Positions 31,764 to 42,249 of a stretch of DNA of 64,000 bases are shown here, piece by piece. The DNA is from Deroplatys truncata (lineage: Eukaryota > Arthropoda > Insecta > Mantodea > Mantidae): assembly GCA_030765065.1 (NCBI GenBank), contig CM060983.1:51768067-51832066 (forward strand), written 5' to 3'. Made by a program: the position numbers and the translations under genes. Position 1 is the first letter of the stretch. Each line of letters begins with the position of its first letter. The notes under the pieces were generated by a model. It searched no databases, had not been told where the DNA came from, and saw only the letters and a program-made list of their open reading frames with translations.

Positions 31764-33083
31764 TAGGATTGTCTCATAAGTTCGTTTTTCGTTACGTTTC
31801 AATCATTAAGCACGCCTGGTTACACACCCGCAGCATAGCTACGACAGCGTAGTTGCCGAACTTTCTGTTTACAAACTTTAAACACAAGGTCGTTCAATGG
31901 ATAAATAACTATAGCAGTTAGGTTTGGTAAACAAACTGTTTATTTCCTGCAATATACACCATTATTGTCGACAATATGCTGCTATTTCTCTGGAAACTTA
32001 TAAATTCCATTTCTCAAAATGTGGGAGTTTTCTGGTTGATGAACTCTTCGAGGTCAGTCTGCAGTCCTCCAAGGAAGTTCTGCCAGGAAATTCTGGAGGG
32101 AACGGAATGGATGAAAGTCGGATGGGGCAATGTCTGGTGAATACGGTGGTTGGGGTAACACATCCCACTCAAAAGTATGCAACTTTTGACGGGTCACCAT
32201 AGAGGAATAGCGTTGTCGTGGCGAAAGACAACATCATTTCCCAATTCCGGTCTTTTCTCTTCAATGGCTGCCTTGAGACGATAACAACTGATAACAGCAT
32301 TTCTCGGAATTAATAGTCTCATTATTCGGAAGAAGTTCGTAATACAGCATTCTTTTGCAAGCCCACCAAATGGATAGCATAACCTTTCTCGAATGCAGCC
32401 CTGATTTAGGAACCGATAATGATGGCTGCCCTTTCTTGCGCCGATTTACTCTTTCGGGCGCTGTTGTACACAATCCACTTCTCATCTACAGTTACCAGCC
32501 GTTCCAGAAAAGGATCATTCTGATTGGGTCTCAATAAAGAGTCACAGATGGAAACGTGCTGAATCAAATTCACTTCACTCATCGCAAATATTTACGTAAC
32601 CCAGTTTTTTCAATTTCCTGGCTAAAGTAGCACGAGCTAAATTGAACTCCAATGCCAACACCCGAGTTGTCATTCGTAGATTGTTGGCTATCATTTCATG
32701 AATTCTTCCCACATCCGAAACCATTGGCCGTCCAGATCGAGATTTGTCTTTTAGGGAGGAATTCCCAGCTCCAAATCGTCTAAACCACTTTTGACATGCT
32801 CGCTTCGTTACTGCGTCTTCCCCGTAGACAGCACAAATTTTCTGCTGGCATTGTGAGGCGGTTTTACCCTCACGATAGTAAAACAGCATAAGATGTCGGA
32901 AATGTTCACGAATTCACGCTGTTCCATCCAACGTCAGTCACAAATACACACTGACATATCCAATAGTGAGTCTAGTTGTTGACGTCTAAGCCATAGGGGT
33001 GGTTAGGTAACTAGGATAACTTGAGTGTACAGAGGGTTCAGGGTTTTCAGACGCTATAGATGGAACTTGCGAACAAACCCCAA
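31764..33083 (-). mobile_element. Mariner transposon, mellifera-like, about 1.32 kb
   Basis: Imperfect TIRs: TAGGATTGTCTCATAAGTTC at the left and, inverted, ATTGGGGTTTGTTCGCAAGT at the right. TA borders at 31762-31763 and 33084-33085. Both flanks belong to one H-B copy, so the insertion site is exact to within a few bases. It carries a decayed transposase. Confidence 0.75.
31930..32889 (-). pseudogene. Mariner transposase, mellifera-like, frameshifted
   Basis: N-terminus (ATG 32889): MLFYYREGKTASQCQQKICA, SRSGRPMVSDVGRIHEM, LALEFNLARATLARKLKKLG, the two HTH regions. Then in other frames: ERLVTVDEKWIVYNSARKS (first catalytic Asp), KSGLHSRKVMLSIWWACKRM, EEKRPELGNDVVFRHDNAIP (second Asp), and EWDVLPQPPYSPDIAPSDFH (third), with LQNFLAELP and a tail ending VDNNGVY near 31935. 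All three catalytic residues are still readable but at least three frameshifts or stops separate them, so the gene is dead. Subfamily assignment rests on the YGEDAVTKRACQKWFRRF and DEKWIVYN style motifs. Confidence 0.8.
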
Positions 33084-33085
33084 TA

Positions 33086-33153
33086 GATAGAAAAATAAGC
33101 TTTCGTAAGAATAGTTTGTATACCCACTAACAAACGATAGAGGGTAGAGAAAT
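33086..33153 (-). repeat. Repeat H-B, middle host segment between mariner and LTR-like element
   Basis: GATAGAAAAATAAGCTTTCG and ACGATAGAGGGTAGAGAAAT, matching 3459-3527 of an uninterrupted H end. Confidence 0.8.
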
Positions 33154-34099
33154 TGAGCCAGTATTTTTATCGCTTAGAATGATATCAGTCTAATTATATA
33201 ATGTTTAAAAAAATAACAGCCCGTCTAGAAGCAATATGTGTATAATATAATATGTAAAGTGTATATTACAGTTCATTGTATTATGTTTATTTTATTATGT
33301 ACATGTATAAAATGTTATTTGAATGTATTACGTAGTTTAACAATGTAGGAGCTGTGAGAATAGAAGCAAGCTGCCTTTCGTTGCAAACAGAGTTACAAAG
33401 TAGAAGCCGAAATTTGCTAATAATAAGGGAACCTTGAGATAACAATAAAATAGAAAGTTAAAAAAAGTCTACTAATAGTTCTAGTAACAATACTAATGTA
33501 ACATTTAAAACAGTTTATAAATGGTCACGTGGATGTGAAAAGCAAGCGAAAGTAAAATAAAGGTATTCTATTGGAGTAGGCTTAGCCAATCAGAAACTAG
33601 AAATAGAAAAATGTACAAATTCAAACGGTCGACGCTAGAAGATAGCGTATCCGGGCAGCTAGGTTCGGTACGGGTTCAGTGATTGTATGAGAGACATGAA
33701 AATTCATTTGCGGTGAGGATAATATAAAAATATTTACCTGTTAAAAGTGTAATTAACAATAATCTCACAGCTCTATAGTAAGATATATCAGTGAAGTGTT
33801 ATTTAACCGTGTGAAGGATTAATAAAAGAGTGAAAAACAATTATAATTTGTGTAAACTTTATTCTTCAGCCTTACCAGCCCTAATAAGAGATACTTGTTC
33901 TACAAAATACTACTGACGCAACCAAGGCATAAATAATAAATAAAAATAAATATTACACGTAAAATTATTACACGACAACGCCGCAAAAGTTGGTTCCTAA
34001 ACGTGGGGCGAAGACCACCGGAAAGTTTGTATCATACGTGGGAGTACAAATTTGGTACCCAAAGCGTGGGGCGAATACTCCTGAAAACATTCTCCCACA
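33154..34099 (+). mobile_element. LTR-like element D, copy 3 (946 bp)
   Basis: Plus orientation: TGAGCCAGTATTTTTATCGC at the start, CCAATCAGAAAC at about 33590, AATAAAAG at about 33822, and two copies of a leader-like motif near the end (TTGGTTCCTAAACGTGGGGC at 33988 and TTGGTACCCAAAGCGTGGGG at 34051). It ends CCCACA. Flanks AAAT (33150-33153) and AAGT (34100-34103) form a 4-bp duplication with one mismatch. The H-B end continues at 34100. Confidence 0.7.
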
Positions 34100-34130
34100 A
34101 AGTTCATGAGAGTATAACACATAAGACTTT
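34100..34130 (-). repeat. Repeat H-B, last host segment (left terminus)
   Basis: AAGTTCATGAGAGTATAACA plus CATAAGAC equals the H left terminus (AAGTCATGTGAGTGTAACACATCAGA) with a few changes, closing the copy that began at 31030. Confidence 0.7.
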
Positions 34131-34938
34131 TTTTAAACGTTACATTAAAATATTATAGAATAATAGATATGAGTATAGTTAAGGGATGTTTCTTATGTTT
34201 CAGCAATATATAAGGAATCTTTTTTCAAAGAACTATAAAACTAAGGGGAAAATAAATGTAAGATACGCAGTACTTCGCTGGCAGTAAGGCGTCGTCGTTG
34301 TTGATGATAATAGTGGTGGTGGTGGTGGTGCTTTTATGATTATATTCCGCAGAATTGAAAGCCACGCTAGAATATTTTAATGTAATTTCTAGAATGCTGG
34401 AAAATCACAACGTAAGATCCCACTTCTGAGGATAACCGGCGCTTCACATTCACAAAGGAAGTGTAAAGTGCACTGAACAGACAAGTTCCACGTAAAGAGG
34501 TGTTCCTCGACAGCTTTACGAAAACAAAGAAGCAGCATACTGCAGCAAAAGAAAGAAGACATGAACAAAGGCAGCCAACAAGAGAGAACACGAGAGAACT
34601 TCAGGAGAGTGGTGCTAGTGACGAACGACAATATAAGATTATAATACAGATACATAAAGGGGGGAAGGAGAGACGTATTCTGTTGAAGAAGAAGGAAAGA
34701 GAGGCGATACTTAAGATACTAGAAGGAAAACAACCGTAGTTCTGTGAATGTTAATGATAGTATGCAGCTAGTACAGGGTGTTTCTTATGGACATAGACAA
34801 AATGGTTAGCTAGTAACAAATTACGTTAAGAAGAGCCAAATGGCGGAAATTGCCAAAAAGGAAACACATTTTAAGTTTTTTTTGTGTCGTCTTACAAATT
34901 GAAATTGCCATGTCCTCTTTTTTATCATTGTAAACGCA
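34131..34938. other. No recognised gene
   Basis: Contains a GGT microsatellite (34313-34330). A lysine-rich ORF (34500-34739) has no domain. TACAGGGTGTTTCTTATGGA at 34774 resembles the terminal sequence of some Tc1-like elements, but no partner end was found. Confidence 0.35.
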
Positions 34939-34940
34939 AA

Positions 34941-34990
34941 TTGAGGCAGTATGTTTAACACTTAAATGATTTTAGTTAGAGGTCGAGTTT
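34941..34990 (+). repeat. LTR-like element D, 5' end fragment
   Basis: TGAGGCAGTATGTTTAACAC then TTAAATGATTTTAGTT matches the D start; similarity stops after about 40 bases. Confidence 0.55.
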
Positions 34991-35269
34991 AGCTCATCTT
35001 TCAGGGGAATATTTGTTCTAAAAATTGGTATACCGCTTACAAACGCAGCAGCGTCCAAATGTCCAAGCCGTGTGATTTTATTCCTTATATATATATATAT
35101 ATATATATCTGTGTGTGTGTGTTTTTCTTCTCCATTCCTACTCTGAACAGTTTTTTTCTCCCTATGCCATGTTCTGATACAAATGGCCGTTTTTTTCAGG
35201 ACTATTCAAGATAATTGACTGATATTTTGATATGATAAAAATAATATCTAAACTCTGCTACTCATCTAC

Positions 35270-35800
35270 TTTGATATTAATAAGGTCCTCAGTTATATTT
35301 AAAAAAATAATAACTTATAAACTTTAATAAAGAATCTGTAACAACAAAATCTTATCTTTCTTAATAAAGCAGATTATTGAATAAAAGTAAATCAGTGAAG
35401 TAAGAAGGCATGCATCCACATCCAGTAAACATTTCAGTCTGATATCTTAAACAATGTCTCGCGTCCGGTTAGTACTAGCAAGTGACTTCTGAATTTGTAA
35501 ATTTTGCTTCTTTTTAGCTTCGGATTGGCTAATCCTTCATTTAACTAAAGCTTTTTCTGGTTGTTTATTGGCTATTTATAAAATGTCTCAAAGTTTACAT
35601 TATTGTTGCTCCAATAATGACTAGTAGCATTATTAAACTTTCCTACTCATTATTGCCTCAAGGTTACCTCATTGTTAGCAACTTTTAATCCATTATTATC
35701 ACAGCTCCTACATTATAAAATTACGTAATACATTCTCAAACATTATTAAACATGTATACAAGAATATAAACATATACACTTTTATATTTTGTTACATACA
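35270..35800 (-). repeat. LTR-like element D, truncated copy 4
   Basis: Minus orientation. TTCGGATTGGCTAATCC (CAAT region), ACTAAAGCTTTTTCTGGTTG, CCTCAAGGTTACCTCATTGT and CACAGCTCCTACATTA are in the same order as in the other D copies. The TGAGGCAG end is missing. A TA/TG microsatellite precedes it at 35087-35120. Confidence 0.7.
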
Positions 35801-35921
35801 TGCAGTTTCAGGGATAATGGGTCATGAAGACATTAAATTTAACATTGGGGGGATAGGACTTTTAATCTCCGCTTAAAGTACTGAAATCTTGCTGAAAATG
35901 TACTCTGATAGCTTCATATCA

Positions 35922-36132
35922 TGAAGAAGTAGTACTGCATTCCACCAAAAATTCGACATGGATTATTCACTGGATATGTGCGTTTTGAGGTCCCTGAATA
36001 AAAATAAAAAATCTTTCTCAGAAAAACGTAGGTGTATATGTCTGAACAGCATAACTCATATACGAAAAGTCGTCAAAACACCAAACTTGGTATACAAGTT
36101 TTACGTTTCTAAAGGGTGGGACACGAAGGTTT
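35922..36132 (-). repeat. Repeat H, right part, host of 36133-36978
   Basis: Minus strand from GTAGTACTGCATTCCACCAA through GTGTATATGTCTGAACAGCA to GGACACGAAGGTTT. It continues at 36979 with TCCCCCACCCCAAACAATCC. Confidence 0.75.
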
Positions 36133-36978
36133 AAAAAAATTCTTATGTGCTGCACTCACATGACTTTCTCTACTCTTGTACAAACAATTTTTACAAACGC
36201 TTATTCTCCATCTGCTTCATGTTAATCGAGATGTTAATCTTATTGCTAATTTTCTTGTACATGCAAGGGGAATATGGCTTTAAGCGATAGTCAAATATTT
36301 TAAGAGCTGGTTGCTATGTGGCGCATTCCATTCTCTTTGCATTATCAGGACATAAAAAAAACGAATAACGAATTCCCATTTGAGAAAAGTATCAGTAGTG
36401 GAAACTTTAAGGGAATAACAAGCAATATCTCGAAAATGGTTCACTCAACAACAAAAAATGTATATGACATAAATTGTGTATTTTAACACAATCTACAATT
36501 TTTTGTGTAGTAAAATTTTGTCTAGCTTTATGGTTTACCAGTTATGCAAAAGTCGTTCACAATGAAGAATACTTTTGGAGACATTCCCAGAAAATTCGAG
36601 ATATACATTTCATTTGTCATGAAAATATCTTAAACATATGATATTATAATCAAAATCGTAAGAGCCATTTTTTAGAAAATTAAAATTTTCGAAAAATGTT
36701 TCATGTAAAGGTAATCTAGGGGGGGATTTTATTGAAAACCTTCGTGTCGCATCTCTGGAAGATACTGAAACCAAATATCAAGTTTGGTGTTTATCTGACG
36801 TTCGTTTCTGAGTTATGCTGTTCACAGACAAACACACACACGGACATGTTTCCAAAAATGCTTTTTTTGGATTCAGGGGGTCTCCAAACATATATTTCCG
36901 GTGAAATCTCGGTATCGAATTTTTGGGTGGAATACAATACTTCCCCTACTTACTATACGTAGTAGAGAAAGTAAAAAA
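36133..36978 (+). mobile_element. Repeat H-A, full copy (846 bp), nested
   Basis: A-run plus TTCTTATGTGCTGCACTCAC at the left, GTAGAGAAAGTAAAAAA at the right. T flanks both ends (36132, 36979). CA-tract 36830-36841. Host H sequence continues directly across it. Body nearly identical to 2111-2996. Confidence 0.85.
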
Positions 36979-37140
36979 TCCCCCACCCCAAACAATCCCT
37001 TATCTTCCTACAAAAAAAAAAGAATGTAGAGCTCGTTAAAGGAGACAATTTGTGTTAAATAGAATTTTATTTGTGGCATTAAACCTAACCGAGATATTCT
37101 TCGTTATGGGTTGAAATTTTCAAATATTTTATACTTTTTA
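36979..37140 (-). repeat. Repeat H, rest of the host copy
   Basis: TCCCCCACCCCAAACAATCC, GAATGTAGAGCTCGTTAAAG, TTTGTGGCATTAAACC: minus-strand H order continuing from 35922-36132, with an internal deletion. Confidence 0.65.
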
Positions 37141-37468
37141 CTACTTGCACTCCGCCGAAAATTCGATAACGAGATTCGCGGAAAACGCACGTTTTAGAGT
37201 TCCCTGAATAAAAACAAAAGGTTTTAGAAAAAGGTCTTTGTGTTTATCATCTTCCAAGGATGCGAATAGAAGATTTTCAATAAAATTCCCTAACCCAAGC
37301 TAACCTTTACATGGAATTTTTTTCCTTATTTTTCAATTTCTAATAAATGGCCTCTTAACGATTTTTTATCAAATTACCATATATATAAGATCTTTTTGTA
37401 ACAAATAACATGAATATCTTGAATTTTCTGCGAATAGGTTTTGAAGTCCCCTTCATTCTGAAAAAATT
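37141..37468 (-). repeat. Repeat H, diverged fragment
   Basis: ACTTGCACTCCGCCGAAAAT, GATGCGAATAGAAGATTTTC, AATATCTTGAATTTTCTGCG and TGAAGTCCCCTTCATTCTG. It is cut at 37468 by a SINE. Confidence 0.65.
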
Positions 37469-37975
37469 GAGGTAGCACGGTAACGATTGCGACTCGCATT
37501 CGTGAGGTCTCAGGTTCGATTCCAAGCGTTTGTCCACTCTGGTCCATGCGTTTTTCGTGGCTTCCCGGAGCCGGCAGGCGAATGCTGGGGTGGTTTCTCA
37601 TCTACCATAATTTCCTCACCATCATTTCCGTTTCATTACGTTTCCTTCTCATCTTTCAGGAGTGTTTCTAGGTTTCGTGGTGTATGGCGGTGCTGGACAG
37701 ATGGCCGAAATATTGCATAACAGGAAAGAGTGCTCTTCGCTGACACCAAAAGGCTGCTTGGTCGCCGGGTCGTTCATCGCCCTCTCTAACACCTCCAGCA
37801 GAGGGACTGGTCTTGGAGGCTGGAACTGTTAGGGACTTCCGCGCGTCTCTGCCCCCTGTCTACCTGCGCCCTGTAGCCTCCTGTGGTTCCTTCACTTCAT
37901 TCCTTTCTCCTGGGGGTGATGATAGCCGCAATAGATCTCTCGTAGGTCGCAGTGCCATTGTGTAACCTATATGTA
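37469..37975 (+). repeat. tRNA-derived SINE family G
   Basis: Head GAGGTAGCACGGTAACGATT (A box) and GTCTCAGGTTCGATTCCAAG (B box). Long body with TGGGGTGGTTTCTCATCTAC, AGGTTTCGTGGTGTATGGCG, GTTAGGGACTTCCGCGCGTC. The same body follows at 62797-63480. Inserted in an H fragment. Confidence 0.75.
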
Positions 37976-38029
37976 TACAGTACATTTCATATAGCTGCAA
38001 TACCTGTGTAATGAAAGCTTAACTTGAAT

Positions 38030-38150
38030 TGGTTGAAATACCCGGCGTTGCCCGTGTGGTTTGACTGTTTATCCCTACAACATTAGGTTGCATTTACCAA
38101 TAGTCTTGCGTTTCTTTCGAGGCAGTTGACGGTTATTACTGAGAAGATGG
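38030..38150. repeat. Retroelement-like fragment with CCCGGCGTTGCCCG
   Basis: ATACCCGGCGTTGCCCGTGT is a motif I know from the termini of widespread arthropod non-LTR repeats. Nothing else of such an element can be followed here. Tentative. Confidence 0.3.
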
Positions 38151-38158
38151 TTTGTTAC

Positions 38159-39020
38159 GTTATTTATTAGCACCACGCTTATGGCGTCAATTTGAAGTAC
38201 TTTGTATTGAAGGAGCTGTATTATATTTCAACTGTTGGGGAGCCGAACTTGTAGTAGTTGCAACCGCACGTATGATAAACACTTTCCGGTAGCCTTCGCC
38301 CCAAGTTTAAAAAAAATATTAACTTTGTAATTTGACCGTTTCTTTAAATATTATATATTTATGTTTGCCTCGGCTGCGTCAGTATTATTGTTAGAGACAC
38401 GTTTCTCTTAGCAGGGTTGTGATGTAACTGAAGAATGTAAGCTTACTCAGATTATAATTTTTACTTCACTACATTTATTAATCCTTGACAGAATTTAAAT
38501 AACACTTCACTGATATAGAGAGCTGTGAGATTCTTTTTATTAATTTTATTATCTCACACGAATACATATTATATTTCTTGAGGGCACTTTTTGCGTCTAG
38601 TTAGTAACACTGTCTGCAGGCAACTGAACTCTAAATTTGTAAAATTTTCTCCTTTTCAGTTTCTGATTGGCTAATCCTACTCCAATAAAATACCTTCATT
38701 TAAATAAAGTTTTTTCTGGTTGTTGATTGCTATTTTATAAACTGTCAGTAAAATTACATTATTGCTTCCAAGAATCAAAGTAACCTCATTGTTAGCAACT
38801 TTTAACCTATTATTCTCACAGCTCCTACATTATTAAATTACGTAATACATTCACATAACATTATTACACATGGATACAATAATACAAACATATACAATGA
38901 ATGATACATACATTTTTATATATTGTTACATACACATAGTGCTTTAAGGCTGTCTGTTATTGAATTTATATATTATATAATTAGACTGAAATTATTTAAG
39001 TGTTAAAATATACTTCCTCA
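38159..39020 (-). mobile_element. LTR-like element D, copy 5 (862 bp) with TTAC duplication
   Basis: Minus orientation, starting TGAGGAAGTATATTTTAACA at 39020. TTAC flanks both ends (38155-38158, 39021-39024). Contains the CAAT region (TTCTGATTGGCTAATCC on plus). Colinear with 4511-5456, with several small deletions. Confidence 0.7.
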
Positions 39021-39210
39021 TTACACAAGATAGTTAAACAAAGAATTAATTAAAACTCTCAAGACACTATAAAGAATAAAAGAACTACAAATACTGAGAA
39101 AATTCTATGCAAAATCCTGTTAAACCACAAACACCACACTTTATAATGATGATCTCTTATGAATGCAGTTGTAACATCCACGTTGTCACATTCTGTCTGC
39201 TCGTTGTTAT

Positions 39211-39471
39211 TTATGGAGAAAATCTCAGTTGGAAAGAAATAATAGTTTCAGTAACGCCAATATAACCTTGCTTATTCTGAGTAACCTTCATACCTATACC
39301 AGGTGGTCCAGCTGCGCCGTATGTAAAGTGTATAGATAATCCTTCCTGCGTTAAAAGAGTTGCAGTTCTCAACGTGGCAATTCCAAGTAAATTTAAGTAA
39401 TGGTGTTGATTCGTTTTCGCTTGTCTTTGGGTTTCTAGTAAACTTTGAGATTTATTCATTAGCTCACACAC
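39211..39471 (-). CDS. Unknown ORF segment, paralogous to 40114-40344
   Basis: 86 codons. The core LLGIATLRTATLLTQEGLSI then HFTYGAAGPPG is repeated with changes in the plus-strand ORF at 40114-40344 (LLGIAPLSPATLLTHEGLSP, HIKYGAVEPL). The DNA of this core is about three quarters identical, with third-position and other changes mixed. The C-terminal part (GMKVTQNKQGYIGVTETIIS) is beta-strand-like. I do not recognise the family; structural protein of a mobile or viral element is one guess, without support. Outside all repeat families seen here. Confidence 0.35.
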   Translation of the reverse strand: MCELMNKSQSLLETQRQAKTNQHHYLNLLGIATLRTATLLTQEGLSIHFTYGAAGPPGIGMKVTQNKQGYIGVTETIISFQLRFSP

Positions 39472-39599
39472 ATATTCACTCTCTCATTCATATCTGAAGA
39501 TTCTGGGTGGGGGGAAAATAGGGAATAATCTTGGCTAGCGAAAAATTCCAGCCTCCCAGCCAGGCCTGAGGTAACCCCTAGGCACAGCAGACAGGTACG

Positions 39600-39887
39600 T
39601 TACCGACTATGGGGCCAGTCAAACTTCACTCTACTCCTCTTGTCAGCAAAGACGATGAGCGGATTGCGCTCATTGAAAGGCACTTCCCGATCTTGCACTA
39701 GAGTATACTGTCCGTGATGATAGACAAAAACAGACCCTTGCACTAGAGTGTACTGACCGTGATGTGAGACAAAAATAGACTGAAAAGGTCTTAGAATACT
39801 TTCCACTTCAGTTACGCAGGCTGTATTTTTTAGGGAATAAACCCACTTTTTAGACTGATAAATAATTAAAGAATTTGTCCTATTCAT
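39600..39887 (-). CDS. Unknown ORF segment with internal duplication
   Basis: 95 codons starting MNRTNSLIIYQSKKWVYSLK. HHGQYTLVQ occurs twice in tandem (DNA 39690-39775, unit about 48 bp), followed by FNERNPLIVFADKRSRVKFD. It lies upstream of 39211-39471 on the same strand, so they may be parts of one decayed gene. No domain recognised. Coding status unproven. Confidence 0.25.
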   Translation of the reverse strand: MNRTNSLIIYQSKKWVYSLKNTACVTEVESILRPFQSIFVSHHGQYTLVQGSVFVYHHGQYTLVQDREVPFNERNPLIVFADKRSRVKFDWPHSR

Positions 39888-40014
39888 ATCCGGTCATAGC
39901 TATTTTTTAAACTGTGTTTACGCTGTTCTTATCTAACATTATAGACTGTAAGCAGCAAACATGAGAGCATGCAGTGTTTCACTGCCATGTTTTCGCTTGC
40001 TATTATAAATGCTA

Positions 40015-40066
40015 TTGTTACTATTATTATTATTATTATTATTATTATCATCATCATCATCATCTA
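40015..40066. repeat. ATT/ATC trinucleotide microsatellite
   Basis: TTATTATTATTATTATTATT followed by ATCATCATCATC. Confidence 0.95.
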
Positions 40067-40113
40067 ACGGTACTGTTAGTCTGACTTCTCTAATTGAATA
40101 GGTATTCTAAACT

Positions 40114-40344
40114 TTGTTCCTGTTGATTAATACGTTCCAACCGTCTCCCTGCATCCATATGGACATTTCTGAGAACAGTCGCCTTAAGAAGCAGCAACAG
40201 CAGACTTTTAGGGCGCTAATGCGCCAGTTCACAGGCTATGACCTGGGTTTACTTGGAATTGCACCGTTGAGTCCTGCAACTCTTTTAACGCACGAAGGGT
40301 TATCTCCACACATCAAATACGGCGCGGTTGAGCCACTGGTATAA
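40114..40344 (+). CDS. Unknown ORF segment, inverted paralogue of 39211-39471
   Basis: 76 codons; the part from RLKKQQQQTFRALMRQFTGY onward leads into LLGIAPLSPATLLTHEGLSP and IKYGAVEPLV. Alignment with 39211-39471 over about 35 residues is clear. The residues before the core differ (KTNQHHYLNLLGIA versus FTGYDLGLLGIA). Opposite strand, about 0.85 kb apart. Function unknown. Confidence 0.35.
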   Translation: MFLLINTFQPSPCIHMDISENSRLKKQQQQTFRALMRQFTGYDLGLLGIAPLSPATLLTHEGLSPHIKYGAVEPLV

Positions 40345-40494
40345 GCTACTACAAAAATACAAGAAAGACAAAACAAAAGAAAGGCCAAAACTAACAAAAG
40401 ACGGCGAAGAGGAAGTCAGTACTTCGTCTGGTTTGATGCTATTGCTGTTGAAAATATCACAAACTTCCTATAGAGAGACAAATACACTGCTTAT

Positions 40495-41383
40495 AAAAAA
40501 ATCTGATGTGTTACACTCACATGACTTTCTCTACTCTTGTACAATCTATTTTTACAAACGCCTATTCTCCATATGCTTTATGTTAATCGAGATATCGAGA
40601 TGTCAATCTTATTGCTAATTTTCTTGTAGATGCAAGGGAAACATGGTAGCTTTTAAGCGATGGTCAAATATTTTAACGCTGGTTGCTATGCGGCGCATTC
40701 CATTCTCTTTGCAAGTCCAGGACATAAAAAAATGAATAACGAATTTGAGAAAAAGTATAAGTATTGGAAAATTTAAGGGAATAACAAGCAATATCTCGAA
40801 AACGGTTCACTCAACAAAAGAAATGTATATGACATAAGTTGTGTATTTTAACGAGATCTACATTTTTTGTGTAGATAAATTTTGTCTATCTCTTATGGTT
40901 TACCAGTTATGCAAAAGTCGTTCACAATGAACAATACTTTTGGAGACATTCCCAGAAAATTCGAGATATACATTTTATTTCTCATGACATTATCTTAAAC
41001 ATATGATATTTTAATCAAAATCGTTAGAGCCATTTTTGAGAAAATTAAAATTTTCGAAAAATGTTCCATGTAAAGGGTAGTCTGGGGTGGGGGGATTTTC
41101 TTGAAAACCTTCGTGTCGCATCTCTGGAAGATACTGAACCTAAATACCAAGTTTGGTGCTTATCCGACTATTCGTTTTTGAGTTATGCTGTTCACAGACA
41201 CACAGACACACACACAGACACACACACACACACACAGACACACACACGGACATGTTTCCAAAAATGCTTTATTTGGATTCAGGAGGTCTCAAAACATGTA
41301 TTTCCGGTGAAATCTCGGTATCGAATTTTTGGGTGGAATGCAATACTTCCCCTACTTACTATACGTAGTAGAGAAAGTAAAAA
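40495..41383 (+). mobile_element. Repeat H-A, full copy (889 bp)
   Basis: A-run plus TCTGATGTGTTACACTCACA at the left, GTAGAGAAAGTAAAAA at the right, T on both flanks (40494, 41384). Long interrupted CA-tract 41198-41246. Very close to 2111-2996 and 52058-52908. Confidence 0.85.
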
Positions 41384-41639
41384 TGAGAGCTGTAAATTAT
41401 AAAAAGTGAATATCCTAAAATCTTGATTTGTTATTTGTTCGTGATCTATCAGAGTGAAGATCAATGAATAATATGTGACACGCTGTTCATTTGTTATTTT
41501 GTGCGGCCATGAAAGCCTAATTATTATTCTTATGTTGGCAAAGGGCTATTACAATTATCGTTGACAAAGATAGATGTTGCGATATTTGTAAGAATGACAT
41601 AAAATTAAATAATTAGTAGTGTGAAATACGACAAAATTT

Positions 41640-41765
41640 CGAACTCTAAGCTAGATAGTAATTTTTGCTTGTGTCAAAGGTTATATGCGCCAAGTTTGGT
41701 CGAAATCGGTGCTATGGTGTAGAAGCTTGTAAGGTACATACACACATACACTGACTTTTATATTG
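41640..41765 (+). repeat. 3' end of a non-LTR retrotransposon
   Basis: GCCAAGTTTGGTCGAAATCG, GGTGCTATGGTGTAGAAG, then a CACACATACACTGACTTTTA tail. This 'AAATTTGGTTGAAATCGGT' ending followed by short CA-rich sequence is known from RTE-type and similar arthropod elements. No coding part remains. Confidence 0.4.
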
Positions 41766-41779
41766 TATTGGATTGGATT

Positions 41780-42245
41780 GGCTACGGAGAGAATTCGGCA
41801 CTGATCTTCATAGTGGATATTGTAGATACGCCCCACAGCGGGCGTCGCCGAGAGGAAGGATGAGGCGAGAGAAGACATCCGGCGGCCGATGGCACAGGAA
41901 TGGCAGGGTCCCTAAGTTTCCAGATAGAGACTCCCTGGCAGACGGACAGGCAGACCGGAGGGGTCACAGAGGGGGCCAACGCCCCCAAGGGGGTTCGGAT
42001 ACCCCTAGCAGCCAGCTGATAGCTGAGGGACGCTGAGAGTCACAATGAGCTTCCTCTTCCCCTGCCAAACTGCACTGAAACACCATCGCCGACACTTTCA
42101 ATCCTGAAAGAGACCAACGGATGAAAGATGGAGTGAAACGAGAATGGAGATGAAACGGAGGGACAGGAAATTCAGGGATGTGAGAATCCTTTCCAGCATT
42201 CATCTAGCCAACCCGGAAAACCCCCGAAAAATCCCATGGGTCAGG
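41780..42245 (-). repeat. GC-rich SINE, head missing
   Basis: Minus-strand body like 9330-9820: AGGGACAGGAAATTCAGGGA, CATTCATCTAGCCAACCCGG, AATCCCATGGGTCAGGA. The tRNA-like head would lie beyond 42245 but is absent. ORFs here are shadows. Confidence 0.6.
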
Positions 42246-42249
42246 ATAA

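Noticed and set aside
34500..34739. Lysine/glutamate-rich 79-codon ORF
   Set aside because: Low-complexity A-rich composition explains it; no domain or splice signals.
34774..34800. Terminal sequence of a Tc1-like transposon (TACAGGGTGTTTC)
   Set aside because: No inverted partner or transposase could be found nearby.
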